Part shown: piece by piece, positions 1 to 6,916 of the stretch
How positions within the stretch are numbered: the stretch's first letter is position 1
Layout of the letters: each line of letters begins with the position of its first letter
DNA from: JBCDJG01 sp038748065
GTDB lineage: Bacteria; Pseudomonadota; Gammaproteobacteria; Pseudomonadales; Halieaceae
Length of the DNA: 10,802 nt
Assembly: GCA_038748065.1 (NCBI GenBank)
Contig: JBCDJG010000097.1
Location: 1-10,802, forward strand
Direction of reading: 5' to 3'
Program-made: the position numbers and the translations under genes
Notes under the pieces: model-generated
Seen by the model: only the letters and a program-made list of their open reading frames with translations
The model's database searches: none
Told to the model about the DNA's origin: nothing

Positions 1-405
1 CGCGCCGCTGGCCGACTCTATGGCGTCGTTAATAACGTAGAGCGTGAACCAGCGCTTGAGGTTGCCCCACCAGCCGAGGTCCTGCAACTGATCAGTACCG
101 AGGTTCACTGCGCGGATGAAACCCATAAGTTCTGCGTGATCAGTCACCGCCAGAAAATCCAGCGGGGTTTCAATCTGAACGCGCGTGCGGTTCAGGGGGT
201 GAATCACCGGTTCTCCCTTGGCCCAGCGATAGGCAACGCCGGGCGTCGCGGTTTGATTGCGATTGAGGTAGGCATCGAAGGAGTAGGCCGTATGGAGGTG
301 CGTATCCCCGAACAGAAGCTGCCGTTCTTCAGCGGCCGCATCGACGCCTATGATCAGGAGGGCCACGGCCAGCCATGACAGCGGGTTACTTAATTCCTTG
401 GCCAT
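1..405 (-). CDS. DUF3604 (PHP-like) exported protein, N-terminal part
   Basis: This gene is cut by the left edge; 135 codons are visible from ATG at 405, with no stop. The N-terminus reads as a signal peptide: a short basic start, a hydrophobic stretch at about residues 9-21 (WLAVALLIIG) and a likely cleavage site near AAA-EE at 23-26. The mature protein opens with LLFGDTHLHTAYSFDAY (30-46) and continues with TPLDFLAVTDHAE (80-92). The HxH (H36, H38) and the later DH (D89, H90) are the first metal-binding motifs of PHP-type phosphoesterases, and this arrangement is typical of DUF3604, whose members usually run to about 600 residues. A periplasmic or envelope metal-dependent hydrolase is a fair guess, but no DUF3604 substrate can be inferred here. 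The ATG lies 4 nt past the stop of the aldo/keto reductase, so the two are probably cotranscribed. No convincing Shine-Dalgarno precedes it, suggesting translational coupling. Confidence 0.82.
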   Translation of the reverse strand, partial: MAKELSNPLSWLAVALLIIGVDAAAEERQLLFGDTHLHTAYSFDAYLNRNQTATPGVAYRWAKGEPVIHPLNRTRVQIETPLDFLAVTDHAELMGFIRAVNLGTDQLQDLGWWGNLKRWFTLYVINDAIESASGA

Positions 406-409
406 AAGT

Positions 410-1447
410 CTAAGGAGATGGAATAGTGTGTCGGTGGTGAATTCTTTCGATTTCGTCCAGCACATCCTCGCTCAGCCGAGTCTGCCACGCGTCAATATTG
501 ACCTTCAGCTGCGCCATCTTTGTGGCACCGATAATGGTACTCGTTGTGAACTGCCGGCTATTCACAAAAGCGATGGCCATCTGCGAAGGGTCCAGGCCGC
601 TATCACCTGCCAGCTTCACGTAGGCTTCGGTCGCGGCCATGGCATGAGGGTTGCCGTAGCGCACGAAGCGATCAAAGAGTGCAAGCCGCGAGCCCTCCGG
701 GCGGGCGCCGCCAATATATTTGCCGCTCAATACACCGAAGGCGAGAGGAGAGTAAGCCAGCAGCATCACCTGCTCACGCATGGCCATCTCTGCCAGTCCG
801 ATTTCAAATGCGCGGTTCAGGAAATTGTAGGGGTTCTGGATGCTGATCACCCGCGGCAGCTTGTTCTGCTCTGCCAGTCGCAGATACTCCATGACACCCC
901 AAGGAGTCTCATTCGAAAGGCCGATGTAGCGTACCTTGCCGCTTTGTACGAGTTCGCCAAGTGCCTCGAGTGTTTCTGCAATGGGTATGCCGTCGTCATC
1001 CCTGTGCTCGTAGCCGAACTTGCCGAAGAAGTTGGTTTGCCGTTCTGGCCAGTGGACCTGGTAGAGGTCGAGGTAGTCGGTTTGCAGCCGCTTGAGCGAA
1101 TGCTCGACCGCCTCGAAAATGTGCGCACGGCTCAGCCGAGGGCCGCCCCGGATATGTGCCGTGCCCGGATTTTGATCGCCACGGCCTGTGACCTTGCTCG
1201 CCAAAAACACCTTGCTACGGTGGCCGGTTTTGGCGAACCACTCGCCGATGTATTCCTCGGTTCGCCCATACGTTTCCTCGCGCGGCGCGACGGGATACAT
1301 CTCTGCGGCATCGAAGAAATTGATACCCTGGTCCAGGGCATAGTCCATTTGTTCGAAGGCTTCTTCTCGCGTGTTCTGTTCACCCCAGGTCATGGTGCCA
1401 AGGCAAATTGAACTCACTTCTGTGTCTGCAAAGGGCCGGTAGTCCAT
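410..1447 (-). CDS. tas: Tas-like aldo/keto reductase (NADP(H)-dependent)
   Basis: A 345-residue cytosolic oxidoreductase, almost exactly the length of E. coli Tas (346). The start chosen is ATG at 1447 because AGAAGGA sits about 5 nt upstream; an in-frame ATG 12 codons earlier (1483) lacks this. The N-terminus, with LGTMTWGEQNT (16-26), is the Tas subgroup signature. The aldo/keto reductase tetrad is complete: D46 and Y51 in FFDAAEMY, K85 in LASKV, H132 in QVHWPE. Further family motifs are SNETPWGVM and IQNPYNFLNRAFEIGLAEM, with a C-terminal cofactor-binding IIGATKMAQLKVNI. It would reduce aldehydes or ketones, or oxidise the matching alcohols, in a TIM barrel; the physiological substrate of Tas proteins is poorly defined. 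It is transcribed away from the sugar-type operon on the plus strand and leads into the DUF3604 gene. A 353-codon open frame on the opposite strand is a shadow. Confidence 0.9.
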   Translation of the reverse strand: MDYRPFADTEVSSICLGTMTWGEQNTREEAFEQMDYALDQGINFFDAAEMYPVAPREETYGRTEEYIGEWFAKTGHRSKVFLASKVTGRGDQNPGTAHIRGGPRLSRAHIFEAVEHSLKRLQTDYLDLYQVHWPERQTNFFGKFGYEHRDDDGIPIAETLEALGELVQSGKVRYIGLSNETPWGVMEYLRLAEQNKLPRVISIQNPYNFLNRAFEIGLAEMAMREQVMLLAYSPLAFGVLSGKYIGGARPEGSRLALFDRFVRYGNPHAMAATEAYVKLAGDSGLDPSQMAIAFVNSRQFTTSTIIGATKMAQLKVNIDAWQTRLSEDVLDEIERIHHRHTIPSP

Positions 1448-1640
1448 GCTTATCCTTCTTATGAAAAGGTTCGGTGTAGGCAATGGTCCGAGAGGCTACA
1501 CACATTCAGCGCATTCGTCATCCAGATCAGCCATCTCGGGCAGAGCGGACCAATGTTTGACATAATATCCTGCCTGGGCCGGCGAGATTTGGTAGCGCTG
1601 TTATACCGACCAGCCACACGTTCCGGGAGGAGAAAAATAA
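1448..1640. promoter_or_regulatory. Divergent intergenic region, AKR / sugar operon
   Basis: These 193 bases separate two divergent genes and must carry promoters for both. A TTGACA occurs at 1557-1562 on the plus strand, but no TATAAT-like hexamer lies at 16-18 nt from it, so I do not call it a promoter. A TTATACC at 1601-1607 could be part of a -10 element without a clear -35. The only firm element is the ribosome binding site GGGAGGAG at 1625-1632, 8 nt before ATG 1641. No strong operator palindrome, tRNA or small gene was seen. Confidence 0.4.
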
Positions 1641-2798
1641 ATGGCGAAAGTCCGCATGGGCATGGTAGGTGGCGGTGAAGGCGCGTTTATCGGCGCCGTT
1701 CACCGTATGGCCGCCGGAATCGATGGTGAGATCGATCTGGTTTGTGGGGCCTCTTCCAGCGACATAGATCGGGCCCGTCGTTCCGGGCGATCGCTGCACC
1801 TCCCCCCAGAACGGGTCTATGCTGATTATGCCGAGATGATGACGGCGGAAGCGGCGTTGCCGATAGATGAACGCATGCAATTTGTCGCCGTGGTTACGCC
1901 CAATCACCTGCATTTTCCTGTCGCCGATGCTGCTCTAGCGGCGGGCTTTCATGTCTTGTCTGACAAACCGGCAACGCTGAACCTGGCCGAAGCGCTTACG
2001 CTGCGTGAGCGTATTGAATCGACCGGGCTTCTATATGGCCTGACCCATACTTACACGGGCTATCCACTGGTAAAGGAGGCGAGGGCCCGCATTGCCGCAG
2101 GTGAGCTCGGCGGGCTGCGCCGCATTGTGGTTGAGTATCCACAGGGCTGGTTGGCCGATCGCCAGGAGGATGCCGATAACAAGCAGGCGGCCTGGCGGCT
2201 GGACGCGGCGCAGGCTGGCATCAGTAGCTGTATGGGGGATATCGGCGTGCATGCTGCCAATTTGGCCGAGTACGTCAGCGGGCAGAAGATTGCAGCCCTG
2301 TGCGCGGACCTTGTGGCTGCGGTGCCCGGCAGAACGATGGACGATGACGGCGCCATGCTGCTGAGATTCGACGGTGGCGCAAATGGCTTACTCTTCGCCA
2401 GTCAGATATGCGTGGGTGAAGAGAATGGTTTGCGCATTCGCGTTTACGGCGAGAAGGGCGGGCTGGAGTGGGCCCAGCAGGAGCCTAACAGTTTGTGGTT
2501 AAAGTGGCCTGACCGACCCCAGCAGTGCCTTCGCACCGGGGGAGACTATCTGGGCGAACTGGCACGGGCGAATACGCGGACGCCGATGGGTCACCCGGAA
2601 GGTTATCTCGAGGCCTTTGCCAACCTATACATGGCCTTTGCGGGCCAGGTAAGAGCGCGAGCGGCTGGCGAGACACCCGATGGACGATCCCTCGACTGCC
2701 CGGGCATAAGGGAAGCCGTGCGGGGTATGACCTTTATTGAACTTGCAGTAGCGGCCAGCGCCAGTGAGCAGAAGTGGCATCCCTTCCCCGAACATTAA
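1641..2798 (+). CDS. Gfo/Idh/MocA family NAD(P)-dependent oxidoreductase
   Basis: A 385-residue dehydrogenase, a typical length for the family. The N-terminal Rossmann domain starts VRMGMVGGGEGAFIGAVHRMA (4-24) with the glycine-rich nucleotide loop, followed by VVTPNHLHFPVA (84-95) and the catalytic-lysine motif, here DKP (108-110, K109) instead of the commoner EKP. The C-terminal alpha/beta domain has GDIGVHAANL (199-208), where H204 is the expected catalytic histidine. Such enzymes oxidise or reduce hydroxyls of sugars, inositols, sugar acids or glycosides in the cytosol. ATG 1641 is supported by GGGAGGAG 8 nt upstream. It is first in a three-gene operon with an isomerase/epimerase and an MFS permease. 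This pairing is common in catabolism of inositol-like compounds and 3-keto-glycosides, but the sequence alone does not fix the substrate. Confidence 0.88.
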   Translation: MAKVRMGMVGGGEGAFIGAVHRMAAGIDGEIDLVCGASSSDIDRARRSGRSLHLPPERVYADYAEMMTAEAALPIDERMQFVAVVTPNHLHFPVADAALAAGFHVLSDKPATLNLAEALTLRERIESTGLLYGLTHTYTGYPLVKEARARIAAGELGGLRRIVVEYPQGWLADRQEDADNKQAAWRLDAAQAGISSCMGDIGVHAANLAEYVSGQKIAALCADLVAAVPGRTMDDDGAMLLRFDGGANGLLFASQICVGEENGLRIRVYGEKGGLEWAQQEPNSLWLKWPDRPQQCLRTGGDYLGELARANTRTPMGHPEGYLEAFANLYMAFAGQVRARAAGETPDGRSLDCPGIREAVRGMTFIELAVAASASEQKWHPFPEH

Positions 2799-2813
2799 TT
2801 CTGGAGTAAGCCA

Positions 2814-3869
2814 ATGTCGAAGATGAAAGGGCCCGCCATTTTTCTGGCGCAATTCGCGGGCGATGACGCGCCTTTTGATACCTTGGAGAGGATTACCCGA
2901 TGGGCGGGCGAGCTCGGTTACCTCGGCGTCCAGATGCCCACGTCCGGCGCCAATTTGATCGACCTGGAACAGGCCGCTGAAAGTAAAGACTACTGCGATG
3001 AGGTGCGCGGTGTATGCGCGGCAAATGGTATCGAAATTACGGAATTATCCACTCATCTGCAGGGTCAGCTGGTGGCTGTGCACCCGGCCTACGACGATCT
3101 GTTTGACGGGTTTGCGCCGGAGGCAGTCCGCGGCAAACCTGCCGAGCGAACAGCCTGGGCGGTGGAACAGCTGATGCTGGCGGCGAAGGCGAGTCGTAAT
3201 CTCGGCCTCAATGCGCATGCCACATTTTCCGGCGCACTCTTATGGCACACCATGTATCCCTGGCCGCAGCGGCCGGAGGGCCTGGTAGAAACCGGCTTCG
3301 CCGAGCTGGCCAAGCGTTGGCTGCCGATACTCGATGCCTTTGACGAGGAGGGCGTTGACCTGTGTTACGAGATTCACCCGGGTGAAGATCTGCACGACGG
3401 CGCAAGCTTCGAGCGTTTTCTTGAGGCAACGTGTAATCACCCGCGCTGCAATATCCTCTACGACCCCAGCCACTTCATGCTGCAGCAGCTGGACTATATC
3501 CAGTTCATCGATTTCTACCACGATCGCATCAAGATGTTTCATGTTAAAGATGCCGAGTTCAATCCGAACGGGCGCAGCGGTGTTTACGGCGGTTACCAGG
3601 GCTGGGTCGATCGCCCGGGGCGTTTCCGTTCGCTGGGCGATGGGCAGGTCGATTTCAGCGCGATATTCAGCCAGCTGGCGCGCTATGGTTTCGAGGGCTG
3701 GGCGGTCCTTGAGTGGGAGTGTTGCCTCAAACATCCGGAAGACGGTGCGCGCGAGGGCGTGGAGTTTATTCGCCGGCATATTATCCGAACGACGGATCGG
3801 GCATTCGATGACTTTGCGGAGAGCGGTGCGGATGAGGCGGCCAACCGGCGTATACTGGGATTAGAATAA
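2814..3869 (+). CDS. Sugar phosphate isomerase/epimerase-like TIM barrel protein
   Basis: A 351-residue protein of the xylose isomerase-like / AP endonuclease 2 superfamily. After an N-terminal strand (GPAIFLAQF, 6-14) come the barrel segments. The metal site appears as E186 (CYEIHPGE), D217 and H220 (LYDPSH), H243 (MFHVKD) and a glutamate in AVLEWE (E300 or E302), the usual ligand set for one or two divalent metals. LRSLGDGQVDF-like sequence at 271-281 is the family's G-x-G-x-V/I-x-F element. Relatives interconvert keto and aldo sugars, epimerise ketoses or dehydrate inosose; cytosolic action is expected. ATG 2814 follows the upstream stop by 15 nt, with GGAG at 2803-2806 seven nt before it; a second ATG at 2823 is less well placed. 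Its position between a dehydrogenase and a permease suggests it acts on the oxidised product of the former, which is inference. Confidence 0.87.
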   Translation: MSKMKGPAIFLAQFAGDDAPFDTLERITRWAGELGYLGVQMPTSGANLIDLEQAAESKDYCDEVRGVCAANGIEITELSTHLQGQLVAVHPAYDDLFDGFAPEAVRGKPAERTAWAVEQLMLAAKASRNLGLNAHATFSGALLWHTMYPWPQRPEGLVETGFAELAKRWLPILDAFDEEGVDLCYEIHPGEDLHDGASFERFLEATCNHPRCNILYDPSHFMLQQLDYIQFIDFYHDRIKMFHVKDAEFNPNGRSGVYGGYQGWVDRPGRFRSLGDGQVDFSAIFSQLARYGFEGWAVLEWECCLKHPEDGAREGVEFIRRHIIRTTDRAFDDFAESGADEAANRRILGLE

Positions 3870-3883
3870 CAACGGAGCGAACC

Positions 3884-5206
3884 ATGACTGAAGAAACAGT
3901 CGACCGCAAAAAACTCTACTACGTTGGCAATTTGTCGATTTTCATGATCGGGCTGGGCTTTGCCGTGCGTGCGAACATCGCGCCAGATTTGCAGGCGGAT
4001 ATCTATAACCAGATCGACCTGGCTAACTCGGCGGCTATGGTGGGCGAGGCTTTGGGTATTACGTTTACCGGCTTTGCGCTCACGCTACTGTTTGGCAGCG
4101 CACTGGTCGATTTCGTCGGGATGAAAAAGATGCTGCTGTTCTCTGCGCTCGGCTATGTGCTGGGTTCCCTGGGCTTGCTGGCTGCGACGCTCATGCCCGT
4201 CGGGCCAACGGTGGAGACGCTGGTTCTGGCGAGCCTGCTGCTGACAGGGCTAGGCTGGGGTGCCGTAGAGGCAGCCTCGAACCCCATGGTCGCCGCGCTT
4301 TACCCGGAAGAGAAGACCCATCGACTCAACATATTGCATGCCTGGTGGCCCGCGGGCATCGTGGTGGGCGGATTGCTGGGCGTCGCCATCACCGGGATCG
4401 GTTTGCCCTGGGAGTTAAACATGCTGGTTCTGCTGGTGCCGGCGCTCGTGATGGCCTGGATGGTGGCCACATCTACCTTCCCCCTGACTGAACGTGTTGC
4501 GAGCGGCGTCAGCTACGGGGAGATGCTGGCGGAACTGGTCAAGCGCCCGCTCTTCTGGGTCTTCTGGGTGTGCATGTACTTAACTGCGGCGGCGGAACTC
4601 GCGCCGGGGCAATGGGTAAATATCGCCCTGTCCAATGTGGTCGGTATGCAAGGCATTTTGCTGCTGGTGTATGTGAGCGCGCTGATGTTTGTGATGCGCC
4701 ACTTCGCCGGCCCGATCGTGGAGCGCATTTCTTCCGTTGGCCTGATGTTTGTCAGCTGCCTGGCGGCAGGCATCGGTCTCTACCTGCTGAGCCTGGCGAC
4801 CACGCCGCTGCTGGCCTTTGCTGCGGCAACGGTCTGGGGCATAGGCGTCTGTTACATGTGGCCGACGATGCTGGGCATAATTTCTGAGCGATTTCCGCGC
4901 GGGGGCGCGCTGGCCTTGGGCCTCATGGGCTTTGCTGGCGGTATGTCGATTCAGTTCGTGCTGCCGCAGATGGGCAAGATTTTTGACAGTGCTAAAGCAG
5001 AGTTTGCGGGCGGTGCAGAGCAGCTGGCGGCACTGCCGGCTGAAGGCATGGTTGAGGCGGTGCGCTACGCCTCGGTCGAGTCTTTTCAATCAGTGGCTAT
5101 CATTCCGCTACTGCTGCTGCCGGTCTTTGGTGTGATCTGGCTGATTGATCGGAAAAGCGCGACCACGTACGAGGTGTTGGGCGACACGGATGCGCCGCCG
5201 TCCTGA
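3884..5206 (+). CDS. MFS transporter, probably for sugar or glycoside
   Basis: A 440-residue inner-membrane protein with about twelve hydrophobic segments. The first begins near residue 11. The conserved loop 2-3 motif of the major facilitator superfamily is visible as GSALVDFVGMKK (71-82). The segment GWGAVEAASNPMVAALYPEEK (124-144), followed by NILHAWWPAGIVVGG (149-163), resembles the sugar-transporting FucP/FGHS-type branch. A longer soluble stretch at about 366-393, rich in alanine and glutamate, lies before the last membrane helix. Substrate import by proton symport is the family norm. GGAG at 3874-3877 lies 6 nt before the ATG and 14 nt separate it from the isomerase stop, so it closes the operon. 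It probably imports the compound handled by the two enzymes upstream. The next gene is convergent, only 23 nt away, and I saw no clear terminator hairpin between them. Confidence 0.87.
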   Translation: MTEETVDRKKLYYVGNLSIFMIGLGFAVRANIAPDLQADIYNQIDLANSAAMVGEALGITFTGFALTLLFGSALVDFVGMKKMLLFSALGYVLGSLGLLAATLMPVGPTVETLVLASLLLTGLGWGAVEAASNPMVAALYPEEKTHRLNILHAWWPAGIVVGGLLGVAITGIGLPWELNMLVLLVPALVMAWMVATSTFPLTERVASGVSYGEMLAELVKRPLFWVFWVCMYLTAAAELAPGQWVNIALSNVVGMQGILLLVYVSALMFVMRHFAGPIVERISSVGLMFVSCLAAGIGLYLLSLATTPLLAFAAATVWGIGVCYMWPTMLGIISERFPRGGALALGLMGFAGGMSIQFVLPQMGKIFDSAKAEFAGGAEQLAALPAEGMVEAVRYASVESFQSVAIIPLLLLPVFGVIWLIDRKSATTYEVLGDTDAPPS

Positions 5207-5229
5207 GCCTGGTGGTGTGATTCCCTGGC

Positions 5230-6750
5230 TTAGACACCCAATGCGGGCAACACGTGCTCCGGTACGAAGGTGTTGTAGTTAAAGGTGCGCAGCTCGGCGT
5301 CAGTGAACTCTCCAGCATTAATGACAAACACCGCATTCAGGCTGGGTACGATGCCCAGGAATTGGCCGCCATAGCCGATGCCCGCGATTACTTCGATCTC
5401 AGTGTCGCCTACCGTGTAAGTCGGGATCCACCACTGGTAGCCATAGTCCCAGCCGGACTGGCCCGGCCTACCGTAAACGGTCAGGCGGTCTGCGGACGAA
5501 GCCTGTACCCAATCCTGTGACACAACCTGCTTTCCCTGCCACTGGCCACCGGTTCGCATGAGTTCGCCAATCTTTAGCAGGTCACGTGCCGTCAGGCTCA
5601 GACCGCCGCCGGTGTGCCGCGTGCCGTCATCGGCTGCAAACCAGACGAAGTCATCGATACCCAGATCCTTGAACAGGGTTTCACGGGCGAATTCTTCGGC
5701 GTACAAGCCCGTGGCCGATTTAATAACGCCACCTAGCAGGATGGATTGCCCGCTGCTGTATTCGGATACGAGCCCCGGCTGGCCCGCGCGCTTGCGGTCC
5801 AGCACGTAACGGAGCCAGTCATCGCTTGCGTTCATCTCTGTGTTGGAGTTGCGTGGGTCGGAGTAGGGTAGCTGTTCGTTCCAGTCGATGGCGCCCGACA
5901 TTTTCAGCATATGCCGAATGGTGATGGGATAGCTTTCACTAACCCAGGCTGTCTCCGCGTAGCTATCGAAGAAGCTGTAAGCGGGCTGGTCGATACTGTC
6001 GATCCTGCCCTGATCCTGGGCAATGCCAACCAGCAGCGCTGTTACGCTTTTAGTGATTGACTGGATGGTGTGCGGCCTATCCTGCGCGTTGCCGAAAAAA
6101 TACTCTTCGACCAGTAGCTCGCCATCGCGCGCGATCAGCAGTGCTTCTATGCGCCCGATATCACCTGAAAGCACTTGATCCATGGTTGACTGAATACGAT
6201 CCTCCATGACGCCGTCAAAGGGCTGTTCCCCAACTGCCCAGCCGTCATCCAGCTGCGCTGGGGCGGCATACTGGTACTTCGTGACAGGGGCGTAGGCGTC
6301 ATCTACTCTGGGGTGATCGAAGCGGGCCATGGCGGGATCGTTCTTGGCGAGTAGAATATCGATCTTGCCTACCAGGGTTGATGCACTGCCGCTGAGTTCG
6401 CCTGTCTCGCTATCAATCGTGCCAGTGAAGGATAGGAAAGGGCCCTCGGCGCCTTTGAGGTAAACCTCGCCGCTACTGCGATTGAATTTTGTCGTATCCA
6501 CGGGCGTATCGGGCGCGCCCGAATCCGGAACTGCCAACAGGCTCTTGAGCCCCTCAGGAGTCTCTTCGATGCGGATTTCAATGCGTAGCTCACCGACGGG
6601 TGTTTCAGCGGTGCCCTGCCAGCGACCGGCGATATCGGCATAGTCATAGTTGATGGCTTCGCCTTCTGCCGCTTCGTCGAAATCTCCGCCGCTGCAGGCG
6701 GCGAGCAGAGAAAGCAGGAGTAGAGAAAGCAGGGAGCGGAGTGATGTCAT
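5230..6750 (-). CDS. Serine hydrolase lipoprotein (class C beta-lactamase-like)
   Basis: A 506-residue protein starting at ATG 6750, chosen because AGGA (plus-strand 6759-6762) lies 8 nt upstream; a TTG six codons earlier has no such site. It has a lipoprotein signal with lipobox LLAAC and lipidated C19. An N-terminal domain (about 38-136) begins DIAGRWQGTAETPVGELRI and looks like a beta-rich lipocalin-type module. The catalytic domain (about 175-500) carries S231-x-x-K234 (QSITKS), Y331-S-S (SEYSSGQS) in place of YxN, HTGGGLSLTARDL (379-391), and GYGGQ (459-463) where class C enzymes have KTG. This set fits the EstB / D-Ala-D-Ala peptidase-like serine hydrolases, acting on an ester or peptide in the envelope, rather than a true antibiotic-degrading beta-lactamase. 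It is a monocistronic minus-strand gene, convergent with the transporter and divergent from the zinc locus. Confidence 0.87.
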   Translation of the reverse strand: MTSLRSLLSLLLLSLLAACSGGDFDEAAEGEAINYDYADIAGRWQGTAETPVGELRIEIRIEETPEGLKSLLAVPDSGAPDTPVDTTKFNRSSGEVYLKGAEGPFLSFTGTIDSETGELSGSASTLVGKIDILLAKNDPAMARFDHPRVDDAYAPVTKYQYAAPAQLDDGWAVGEQPFDGVMEDRIQSTMDQVLSGDIGRIEALLIARDGELLVEEYFFGNAQDRPHTIQSITKSVTALLVGIAQDQGRIDSIDQPAYSFFDSYAETAWVSESYPITIRHMLKMSGAIDWNEQLPYSDPRNSNTEMNASDDWLRYVLDRKRAGQPGLVSEYSSGQSILLGGVIKSATGLYAEEFARETLFKDLGIDDFVWFAADDGTRHTGGGLSLTARDLLKIGELMRTGGQWQGKQVVSQDWVQASSADRLTVYGRPGQSGWDYGYQWWIPTYTVGDTEIEVIAGIGYGGQFLGIVPSLNAVFVINAGEFTDAELRTFNYNTFVPEHVLPALGV

Positions 6751-6851
6751 GCCGGATGTCCTATTCAAGATGCTCGAATAGTATCTTGATATCGTGATAG
6801 TTGGAAGGCTTGCGGGCCGCGAGTATGCAGGCCCAGGCTGGAAGCGGCGCG

Positions 6852-6879
6852 TTGCGCAGTAAGAATGATACGTTATAAC
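6852..6879 (+). promoter_or_regulatory. Candidate sigma-70 promoter of the COG0523 gene
   Basis: A -10 hexamer TATAAC (6874-6879) matches TATAAT at five of six positions. A weak -35 TTGCGC (6852-6857; only TTG matches) lies 16 nt upstream. Transcription would begin near 6886, giving a leader of about 30 nt before ATG 6917. The -10 is buried inside the Zur-like palindrome, so a bound repressor would block polymerase. The weak -35 makes this a tentative call. Confidence 0.45.
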
Positions 6880-6882
6880 ATT
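6864..6882. promoter_or_regulatory. Zur box (zinc uptake regulator operator)
   Basis: The 19-mer AATGATACGTTATAACATT is an imperfect palindrome. Against the gammaproteobacterial Zur core AATGTTATANTATAACATT it matches 15 of 18 defined positions: the right half is perfect and the three mismatches all lie in the left half. It overlaps a probable -10 and ends 34 nt before the start of a COG0523 GTPase, a family that is a regular Zur target. Zur with bound zinc would repress, and zinc starvation would induce. The consensus is recalled from established work, not computed here. Confidence 0.75.
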
Positions 6883-6916
6883 GTGTGCTCCCGCTTATTT
6901 ACATCGGTCTTTCGTC

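Larger units (their letters stand above)
6751..6916. promoter_or_regulatory. Divergent intergenic region, hydrolase / COG0523 gene
   Basis: This 166-base stretch separates the hydrolase and metallochaperone genes. It holds the hydrolase ribosome binding site (AGGA on the minus strand, 6759-6762), an imperfect AT-rich palindrome at 6782-6799 on the hydrolase side, and the Zur-like operator and candidate promoter of the plus-strand gene at 6852-6882. No coding sequence is apparent between them. Confidence 0.5.

Noticed and set aside
350..1411. 353-codon open frame on the plus strand
   Set aside because: It lies wholly opposite the Tas-like reductase, whose catalytic tetrad and family motifs are intact. 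The antisense frame shows no recognisable domain and is a codon-bias shadow of GC-rich coding DNA.
1557..1568. TTGACATAATAT as a promoter
   Set aside because: It is a perfect -35 hexamer, but the TAATAT directly abuts it and no -10 lies 16-18 nt downstream, so it cannot form a normal sigma-70 promoter.
5207..5229. Bidirectional terminator between the convergent MFS and hydrolase genes
   Set aside because: The 23-nt gap shows neither a stable inverted repeat nor a T-run.
6881..6916. TTG start for the COG0523 gene at 6881
   Set aside because: It falls in the last bases of the Zur-like palindrome and ahead of the predicted transcription start near 6886; the extra 12 residues do not look like the family's N-terminus.
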